Source: Micractinium sp. NFX-FRZ (taxonomy: Eukaryota; Chlorophyta; Trebouxiophyceae; Chlorellales; Chlorellaceae). Taken from it: a stretch of DNA of 64,000 nt. The notes below the pieces were generated by a model. It was given only the letters and a program-made list of their open reading frames with translations, ran no database searches and was not told where the DNA came from. Every line of letters begins with the position of its first letter. Position 1 is the first letter of the stretch. The position numbers and the translations under genes were made by a program. The stretch spans positions 62,001 to 126,000 of the forward strand of contig JAPTJF010000082.1 of NCBI GenBank assembly GCA_029339195.1. The letters run 5' to 3'. This document shows positions 56,501 through 64,000 of the stretch, piece after piece.

Positions 56501-59500
56501 TGCCAGCGCCCCTGCTGCCCTGCGCTACCCCTGCGCTGCCCAGGCCAGCAGCCTCTCACCTGGAGGGCAGGCTGAGCCCCTCGGCCTGCTCCACCAGCGA
56601 GTGTTCGTCCAGGTTGTTGGACACCATGAACTGGGCCAGGTCGCCCACAACCTTGGAGCTGGGGGTGACCTGCGGGGGACAAGGTTGTATAGCGGAGAGC
56701 AGGAGGGGCAGCAGTTAAGAGCGGGCCCAGCGCCCCATAGCACGGTTGCGCTGCCCCAGCATGCACCTGTGCAGCGGTTCTCCGTTCGCTGCTGGCGGCG
56801 GCGGCGTCTTTGAACATTCACCCCAGCACCCTCTGCGGCCCCCACAGCCTGCTCTGGAGCGCACCTTGACGATGTCTCCCAGTGCCCGGTTGGCGGCTGC
56901 ATACGCATTCTTCACCTTCTCCCACTCATCAGCCAGCCCCAGGGTCGCAGCCTGCAGGGGTTCAAGGCGAGGGGGGGCGCTGTCAGAGCGCGGGATTGCG
57001 CGGCAGGATACTCAACCACCCACCCACAGAACAAACACTCCATCACAGCATTGCCGGCAATTTCCAGGGACGTCAGAAAGGTGCGTTGTACTGCTCTCGC
57101 GTGTGCCATTGTACCGCCTGCCTGCCCTCACCTGGAACTTGAGGTTGGTGTACTGCCCCCCCGGCATCTCGTGGTTGTACACATCGCTGGAGCAGCTGCG
57201 GGGTGGAGCGGTATGGGCGGAGCGATACAAAGGGGAGGGGCAGGAGTGGTGAAGAGGGAGGGGCTGGTGCGGATTACCGAGGTGGATTGCTTGCAGAGGT
57301 GGTGCATTCAGGCACACACACACAATAGGAGGCCCATGCAGCAAGCATGCGCACTAGATTGGTGGCAGGCACGGGTGTGCCGGACTGTGAGCCGGCGCAG
57401 CCCTCAGCTAGCCACAACTGCTGTGGTCGACACTTGCGTTTTTCATTGCACCGAACGTGGCTGTGGGCAGGCAGGAGCTCACCTCTTGAGGTTGGACTCG
57501 AAGGGTGCGTAGAGCAGGCGGGTGCGGTCCCAGTAGTCCACCAGGGGCAGGATGGACTCGGGGGCGATGCCCGTGTCCAGCTCGGTGCCTGGAGGTGGAC
57601 CAGAAGAGAGAGGGGGCGCGTGAAACAAGAGTAATGCAGGGTCTCGACACAGGGCTGGCAGGGTGGAAGGGCAAAACGGGATACAGGGCGCAGAGCAAGC
57701 TGCGCTACCCAGCAATGCAGCCCAAGCGGGAAGGCGCGCCCAGCGACCCACCCCTGGCCCAAGCCCCGGCTGCTGCCCCTGGCCCCCGCTGCTGCCCTGC
57801 CACCCTGCACCCTAAACCCTAACCCAGTCCCGCCAACCCACCTGCTAGCGAGTGCACAATGGCTCCCATGGAGGGCTGGCTGGTGGTGCCGCTCATGCTG
57901 TCGATGCAGCAGTCAATGAGGTCGGCGCCCGCCGCAGCCGCCGCCAGCTGTGTGGCCACCGCTGTGCCCGCTGTGTCGTGTGTGTGCACGTGGATGGGCA
58001 TGTCGGGGAAGCGGTCGCGCAGGGCGCCCACCAGCAGAGTGGCGGCGCGCGGCTTCAGCAGGCCGGCCATGTCCTTGATTGCAAGCGCGTGGATGCCGTG
58101 GTCAACCATCTTCTCTGCAAGTTGGGAAAGACGGGATAAGTAGGGAAATTGTGAGCTTGAAAGCTGGTACCGGACATGTCCTTGATGGCCAGAGCGTGGA
58201 TGCCTTGGTCCTCCATCTTCTCTGCGGGCTGGGAATAAATTTCGTGCAGGAGGGAGGAAATCAACAAAAGGACCAACAATAGCATGCTGGTAGCAGGCAC
58301 GAATCGGTGTTCTACTGCCCGCCCTGCAGGATGCTGAACAAGAAAGCATGGCGGCGCCGGACCACCCCACCCGTAACCAATTGATCGATTGATCATTCAT
58401 GCACCTGCCAAGTTCAAGTAGTACTCCAAGTTATACTTGGTGGCATTGGGGCTGGACACGTCGCCAGTGTAGCACAGCGTGCCCTCCGCCACGCCGCCCG
58501 CAGCACGCACCGAGTCTGCGGGAGGGGGGCGGGCAGGTGGGAGGTAGGGTGCGGAGGTGAGCTGTGCTGTGCTGCGGTTGTGTGTAAATCGGCGTCGGGC
58601 AACCAAGCTGGCACACGCTCAAACTCCTGCCCCTGCCATCCAACCCGCCTGCATGCCCCACCTGCCGCTCTGCTACTTTGCTGGGCACCAGTGCAGCCAA
58701 GTGGGAACTGTACTGCACAGCAGTGCACACAAGTCGGAGCTGTACTGCGTCGCAACGCACACAAGTACGGCCCTGACCCCCCCCCGCCCGCCAGCAGGGC
58801 AGCCCCCTCACCTATGCCGAACTTGAGCTGGTCGATGTCGTTGAGAGAGTCAAACACGCGGAAGATGTCCACGCCTGCGGTGGTGTGAGCAAGAGTGTGA
58901 GGAGGGAGAAGCTGAGGCAGGCAAGGTGGCTGGCTTGCACAACAGTGCACTGCTCTGCTGACCAGGTGCATGTTGTGACCTCAACCAAGTTGCGGCAGTG
59001 GTAACTGTAACATGCAGCGATTCCAGCAACATGTGCCATCCCCTCACTTAACCGCCAGCCAGCTTGGCCTCTCGCACGATGGCATACCACGCACTGCCCC
59101 TCAACCTGCCCTCCCCTCCCCACATGCCTCGCTCACCCGCCAGCCTGGCCTCTTGCACAATGGCATACCACGCACCTGCCCCTCAACCTGCCCTGCCCTA
59201 CCCAGCTGGGCGTGATGCATCTGCAGCTGCGTTACACGTCTCACTTACCCGCCAGCTTGGCCTCCCGCACAAATGTGTACACAGCGTTGTCGGGGTATGA
59301 GGTGTAGCCCACTGCGTTGGCGCCGCGCAGCAGCATCTGGAAGGGGATGTTGGGGATCTGCGGGGGGTGGCCAAGGAGAGGGCCCAAGGCGTAAGGTGGC
59401 CAAGGCGTAAGTGTCAGGATGAGCGGCACCGGGGTACAGGGCTGGGGGCACGTCAGCAACCTTTTCCTTGCCGCTCCTTTTAATTCGTGAGCAGCAGCAC

Positions 59501-62500
59501 CACGCAGGGGGCAGCGGACCGAGGACTGCCTGCGCTCTCCGCCCCGCCCGCCACCTGCAGCCCCCCGCTCCCACTCTGCCTCGCCCCCTGACAGGCGCAC
59601 TGGAGGGGCGAGCGCAGCAGATCCCATTGCACAGAAAATAGTGCAGCACTGCACTGCACGGCATAGCGCAGCGCAGCACAGCACAGCGCGCGCCCACCCA
59701 CCCGCTCGCGCAGCAGCTCCAGCCGGCGCCAGGGGCACTCGTGCAGGAAGCGTAGGGCGACGTCAAACGTGGCTCCCCCCCACATCTCCAGGGAGCCGGC
59801 GTTGGCGAGGATGTGGGAGGTGGCGGGGGCGGCCTGGGGCAGGGGCAGGGGCAGGAGGCAGGAAGGCGGGGTGGGGAAAGAGGTGGGGTGAGGAAGGAGG
59901 TGGGGTGAGGTGGGGAGGTGAAGGCAGGCAGGACGGGTGGGCAGGAGGTGGGATGAGGGAGGTGGGGGGGAGCGGGGGGGGGGCATGTGGGTGCAGGATG
60001 CAGGAAAGGGGGCTTGGGGCGGAGGCGTGCGTGCCCGGAATACCGCGTTCGCACTTGGTGTGACTTCCTACACTTCTGGGGTGCAAGCAAATCGCTTTCT
60101 AGATGTGTGCTGTGCGTGCTGTGGTGATGCATACAAAGAGAGCGCATGCAGGAGGGATGTGGCAGGGCAGCACGCGGGCGGGGCTGCCATGGCCTATTTG
60201 GGCCGCCCGCCACAGCAGCGTGCACTGTGCGCGCCAGCCGGCTGCTGTGGCGCTGCTTTTGACAGCACGCCCGACCAGGAAAGCGGGCGCGCTGCTTCGA
60301 ACAGCGCTGATGCCTCACGCCGGCTCAAGGGCGGGTGGGCTGTGCACGGCAGGTCATGGCATGTACGGGTTGTACAGGACGAGAGGTGCATGTTCGAGAC
60401 TGCAGGGTACAGAAGCTCTCCGCCCCGCCATCCCCACAAAACCACATGCCTCCTGCAGCCTAGAAACACACACCGCACACGTCTGTCCGCCACACCTTGA
60501 GCAAGTCGTGCTTGCATGCATGCCCTCACCCCTTGCCACAACATACCCACATGCCAACATAACCACACCACGCCTACAGGCACTAATGGCACGCTCCCCG
60601 CCACACCTTGAGCATGTCGTGTGTGCGCATGCGCGTGGCCAGCAGGCTCTGGTGGGCGTCACGCAGCGTCGTGTCGGTCAGCAGCACCCCTGCAGCAGCC
60701 AGGGGGGAGGACGGGCAGTCAAGGAGTGGCATGAGCGCCGTGGCCGGCTCCGCTCCAACCTCTCCCCTCCCAAAAGACAAGAGACCCTCCTTTTCCACTC
60801 GCGCCGCCCCTTGCAGACCGGCTACCTCCGACCGTCCGACCATGAGCTCACCATGCGTCGCCCAATGCCTGCCTCTACCACCAGCACCACATCCCCCCCT
60901 CCCCATGCCCTCCGCCCACCCACCCTTTGTCCTGCGGTGCTCCCGCACCGCCTTGGCCCACTCCTCCGGCCCGTGCTGGTCCAAGTACTGCTTCCACCCG
61001 CTGGGCGTGATGTGAGGGTCGGCGGTGGGAGGCAGCGGCGGGGGCGGGGGCGCCAGCTTGGCAGGCGGGGCTCCCACGGCGCCAGGGTGCTTGGGCCCGT
61101 TGACCAGCTGCTCTGCCAGGTACTCCAGCACGTGGGTCAGGTCGGCGGTGCCGCCCTGCACGGTTGGAAGGACGGAGGAGGATGGAGGGAAAGACAATGA
61201 GGGCGAGGGTGAGCTCAGTACAGACGCAAAGCAGCATGGGAACATCGGTGTTGATGTAGAGCAGCTCTGAGCTGCACCCTCCCGGCAAGCACGATTCGGC
61301 GACCTGCACATAGCAGGCAGCTGTCTCACCGCAGCACCGAGGCTGGAGAGATATGGGTCTGCCCTTCTGTCCTCACCCCCCAAACCGCCACAGGGCCACC
61401 CCAGTGCAAAGGGCAAGGCCGCCCTTCTGGGCGTGTTGGAGCGGAAGCAGAGCGTGCTGCTGTACAAACACAACGGCTCCTTGCCGCCTTGCTTTGCAGT
61501 GCCCTCCAACACAAATTCAAAAGCCCCCCTCATCGGCGTGTTGAACCGGAAGCAAAGCGTGCTGGTGTACATACACCACTCAAACGCCACAGGTGCTGTA
61601 CAGACACCACACAAATGCCACAGGTGCTGTACAAATGCAGGCCCCCCTCACCGGCGTGTTGAAGCGGAACAGCTCCGGGTTGCGCTCGATGAAGGAGGTG
61701 GTGGCGGCTCCCCCCAGGAACTCGGGGTGGCGCAGCACGTTCTCCAGGAACGCAATGTTGGTCTGTGGGCGTTGTGGATGGAAGGGCAGGCCGGGGAAGG
61801 GCAGGGGTGGAGCAGGGCACGGGGGGCAGGCGCGCCTTGGGGCACCCCTGATCAAAATCCAGGTGCGTGCATGGCGCATCACAAAACGATCTGAGGCCAG
61901 CGCACATGGACAGGCAAGGAGCAGGCCAACTCACAGGCCAACCCACAGGCCAATCACAGGCGTGCCTATGGTGCAGCCAGTCAGCCCACCCACCTTGACC
62001 CCCCTGATGTGGAACTCGTACAGGGAGCGCTGCATCTTCTGCACCGCCGTCATGAAGGTGGGAGCCTTGCAGATCACCTTGACCAGCTGCGGGAGGCAGG
62101 TGCGGATGGATCAGTAAGGGGGTTTCGCACATGCATAGAAGGCCCAGTCCGCACAGGGCCACTGCAGGAGCGCAGCTGGCGTGCTCCTCGACCCTACACC
62201 CTCGCCTTCTCCCACTTTCAAAGGTGCTCAGCATACCCCAGTTTCAAACCTCCGCTGCGGAGCACCGCACCGCGCCACACCCCACACCCCCACCCACTGA
62301 CCAGTGAGTCGTAGGAGTGCAGGGGCAGCCAGCTGGCGTGCTCCTTAACCCTACACCCTCGCCTTTGCCCGCTTCAACACTCCCCATACCCCGCTGCATC
62401 GCCTCCACCGCACCGCACCCCCGCTTGACTGCCAACTGGACCCGGCCCGAAACGCACGCACTGGCCAGGGAGTCAAGAGTGCTGGCGCAGCATGGCCCTC

Positions 62501-64000
62501 CTCCCCCTCACACTTGCCCGCTGCAATGCTCACTGCTCTCCATAGCGAACCTCTGCCCGCACCCCACCCCACCCACTGACCAGTGAGTCGTAGTGCTGGC
62601 TGACGGAGTTGCCCGCCGCCATGGCGCCGTCCAGCCGGATGCCGTGGCCGCCGGGGGAGCGGTAGGCGGTGATGCGCCCGCTGTCGGGCTGGAAGTTGCG
62701 CTCCGGGTCCTCGCTGGTAACCCGGCACTGGATGGCAAAGCTGCAAGGGAGGGAAGGGAGTGGAACAGGCGTGCTTGAGCCATTGAGTTTGGGGCTGCCC
62801 AAAGACGCTCTCAGGGGCGGCAGCAGCCACGCTGCACTGGCTGCCGCACCTAGGAAAGGCCGGGCGGCGTTGCAGCTGCTGATCTCTTGCCGGTGCGCTG
62901 CTGCCGGGGTGGGAGCTGCTTCCTGGCTGGCGCTCCCTCCATCACCTCCTTCTCTCACCCGCACACTCGCGTGGCAAATCATGTACACACAGCCCAAACC
63001 TCCCCGCTCCCGGCATGCATCCCCGGCATGCATTCATATTGCTAGGGCGCTCACCCGTTGGGCTTGGGCACGTCCTGCTGGCTGCCCAGCCCCAGGTCCG
63101 CCAGGCTGGCGCCCCCCGCAATCTTGATCTGGCTGGCCACCAAGTCAATCCCCGTGATCTCCTCCGTCACCGTGTGCTCCACCTGGATGCTGCAGGGCAG
63201 GGAATGTGGAAGAGTAGGAAAGGGATGTGAAAGTGGCGGAAAATCAGGAAGAACACCGGTTTGCGGAGCCCTCCCACGCCATGGTACACACAGTCTTGCA
63301 AACTATACACACACACACACAATACCAACTATACCCCCCCCCCCCCCCACGCTCCGCCCCCTCACCGCGGGTTGACCTCCATGAAGAAGTGCTGGCCGTG
63401 CTTGTCAACAATGAACTCAACGGTGCCCGCGTTGCTGCGGCGACAGGGGGGGGCAGGGGGGGGCAGGGGTTAGCGCGGGAGTGCCGCAGCAGGAAGGCAC
63501 GGCTGGGCTAGGATGGGATGGGGTGGGGATGGGATACGATGGGATGGGATGGGGTGGGGAGGGATGGGATGGGATGGGACGGGAGGGTGGGTGCGCAAGC
63601 AGACGTCTTTCAACGGCTGCCGCCAGCATGGTTGCATCTTCCAAGCAAGCCGGCAGGCAGCACACAGGACGGGCCTCAGCCACCCCTGCCCAACTTGACA
63701 CTGCCCACCGCCTGCGTGCTGCTCAACAGTAGGCATCAGAGGGCATGCACAGCTGCGCAAGGCCCCACCGCGCCAGCCTCCTTCCGCCTTCCTCTGCCCA
63801 CCTGCTCCCTCACACCGCCCCCACCCCCGCCAGCTCACCAGTACCCCATGTGCTGCGCCGCCAGCCTCCTTCCAACTTCCTTGGCCCACCTACACACCTC
63901 CCTCGCCCCACCCAGCTCACCGGTAGCCCATGTGCTGCGCCAGCCTGACGGCGTCGGCAAACAGCGCCTCCCGGCTCTCCTGGGACAGGCCCGGGGCGGG
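53507..64000 (-). CDS. PYC: Pyruvate carboxylase, N-terminal part beyond the window
   Basis: Biotin enzyme making oxaloacetate from pyruvate, bicarbonate and ATP. Exons (5' to 3'): >64000-63921, 63434-63366, 63189-63055, 62740-62581, 62086-61994, 61762-61652, 61155-60924, 60689-60607, 59833-59702, 59357-59249, 58874-58812, 58515-58405, 58114-57842, 57588-57483, 57195-57132, 56951-56865, 56669-56560, 56182-56086, 55857-55804, 55619-55540, 55329-55248, 54937-54854, 54504-54316, 54057-53967, 53628-53507; about 938 residues in frame, roughly 280 missing. The biotin carboxylase half shows [16 protein letters not shown] and [12 protein letters not shown]. The carboxyltransferase domain shows [30 protein letters not shown] (site of the carbamylated Lys) and [12 protein letters not shown]. 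The tail holds the biotin site MSAMKMET. Targeting cannot be judged. The hydrophilic Ala/Ser end after the biotinyl domain is unusual. Confidence 0.95.
54594..54736. repeat. About 19-nt minisatellite in a pyruvate carboxylase intron
   Basis: Units of the form CAGCAGTACAGGCGCACAC and close variants fill most of the left part of the intron 54505-54853. Confidence 0.9.
57810..57825. repeat. Short plant-type telomere-like motif
   Basis: CCCTAAACCCTAACCC, about two TTTAGGG-type units, in the intron 57589-57841. Confidence 0.6.
58171..58221 (-). pseudogene. 51-nt in-frame copy of a pyruvate carboxylase exon start (cassette exon or relic)
   Basis: Read on the minus strand this has an acceptor (CCCGCAG), a body coding for [22 protein letters not shown] sequence, and a donor GTACCAG. 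It copies the start of the exon at 58114 ([18 protein letters not shown]). Its phases (1 in, 1 out) and its length of 17 codons would let it splice in without a frameshift, duplicating one strand-helix segment of the carboxyltransferase barrel. Normal enzymes have the segment once, so inclusion is expected to harm or be rare. Confidence 0.7.
59050..59210 (-). repeat. Two copies of a pyruvate carboxylase exon-donor junction
   Basis: The exon end at 59249 (plus-strand CCGCCAGCTTGGCCTCCCGCAC) recurs at about 59050-59083 and 59136-59160, each followed by GGCATACCACGCAC and CCCCTCAACCTGCCCT. The copy at 59136 keeps a GTGAGC donor on the minus strand. Confidence 0.85.
60489..60523 (-). repeat. Copy of a pyruvate carboxylase exon-donor junction
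   Basis: CGCCACACCTTGAGCATGTC at the exon end (60599 onward) recurs as CGCCACACCTTGAGCAAGTC near 60489 in the same intron, with further similarity (GTGTGC and CATGC) beyond. Confidence 0.75.
61427..61575 (-). repeat. Two copies of a pyruvate carboxylase exon-donor junction
   Basis: The exon end at 61652 (plus-strand CCCCCCTCACCGGCGTGTTGA) recurs at about 61523 as CCCCCCTCATCGGCGTGTTGA and at about 61430 as GGCGTGTTGGAGCGGAAGCA. Both copies continue AGCGTGCTG with TGTAC. The nearer copy has the donor GT changed to AT. Confidence 0.8.
62290..62320 (-). repeat. Copy of a pyruvate carboxylase exon-donor junction within an about 160-nt tandem repeat
   Basis: CCACCCACTGACCAGTGAGT plus CGTAG, the boundary at 62581, recurs at 62290-62314. 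Surrounding sequence, such as GGCGTGCTCCT and CCCTACACCCTCGCCTT, is also repeated at about 62175 and 62335. Confidence 0.85.
63769..63900 (-). repeat. Tandem copies of a pyruvate carboxylase exon-donor junction
   Basis: The exon end at 63921 (AGCTCACCGGTAGCCCATGT on the plus strand) recurs at about 63833 as AGCTCACCAGTACCCCATGT. The following GCCGCCAGCCTCCTTCC-like segment occurs at least twice (63772 and 63857). Confidence 0.8.

Noticed and set aside
53507..64000. Reading the biotin enzyme as acetyl-CoA or propionyl-CoA carboxylase
   Set aside because: The carboxyltransferase half has the TIM-barrel motifs of pyruvate carboxylase ([22 protein letters not shown]), which acyl-CoA carboxylases lack.
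1..64000. tRNA or rRNA genes, CRISPR arrays, insertion sequences
   Set aside because: No cloverleaf, rRNA block, regularly spaced repeat-spacer array or transposase was recognised by eye. Small RNA genes could still be missed.

Overview
This is a nuclear window from a green alga, most likely a trebouxiophyte of the Chlorella/Micractinium type. The inference rests on very GC-rich sequence, genes cut into many short exons by roughly 60-1,700 nt GT-AG introns, a cullin-3 that reads like the land-plant form, TGTAA-type polyadenylation motifs after several genes, and a plant-type BAHD acyltransferase beside a eukaryotic pyruvate carboxylase. No bacterial, viral or transposase gene was recognised. 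Exons were assigned by eye from splice sites, reading-frame phase and protein family fit. All models close in frame, but none has transcript support here.

Layout from left to right: cullin-3 (+, 5' end outside the window, 267-7586); a 1,116-aa coiled-coil protein with a possible DUF4795-like end (-, 8038-13128); a 702-aa secreted proline-rich and cysteine-rich modular protein (-, 14002-19670); a 187-aa coiled-coil protein (-, 20461-21735); a 168-aa TPR protein (+, 22052-23011); protein N-terminal asparagine amidohydrolase NTAN1 (-, 23290-24761); a 406-aa orphan (+, 25017-26847); exosome subunit RRP41 (-, 27340-29274); a 1,055-aa membrane protein with three LamG-like jellyroll domains and a DUF4215 repeat (+, 29634-42836); a BAHD acyltransferase (+, 43329-47121); a BTB/KCTD-like protein (-, 47462-48440); a BRCT plus TDP2-like phosphodiesterase fusion (-, 49193-52785); and pyruvate carboxylase (-, 53507 to beyond the right edge). 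Three pairs are head-to-head over 255-359 bp and probably share promoter regions.

The genes are mainly housekeeping and do not form an operon or one pathway. Loose links are protein turnover (cullin-3, a possible BTB adaptor, NTAN1 in the N-degron pathway), RNA decay (RRP41), DNA repair (BRCT-TDP2-like), anaplerosis (pyruvate carboxylase) and cell surface (the cysteine-rich and LamG proteins).

The most unusual signal is in the introns. Again and again an intron carries one or more diverged copies of the end of its own upstream exon together with the splice donor, that is, tandem duplications across exon-intron junctions. One duplication on the acceptor side has produced a complete in-frame 51-nt exon-like copy inside pyruvate carboxylase. 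Six of about 126 introns appear to use GC donors, and two of those are flanked by 8-10 nt direct repeats containing the GC donor motif. Together these look like introns growing, and perhaps arising, by local duplication.
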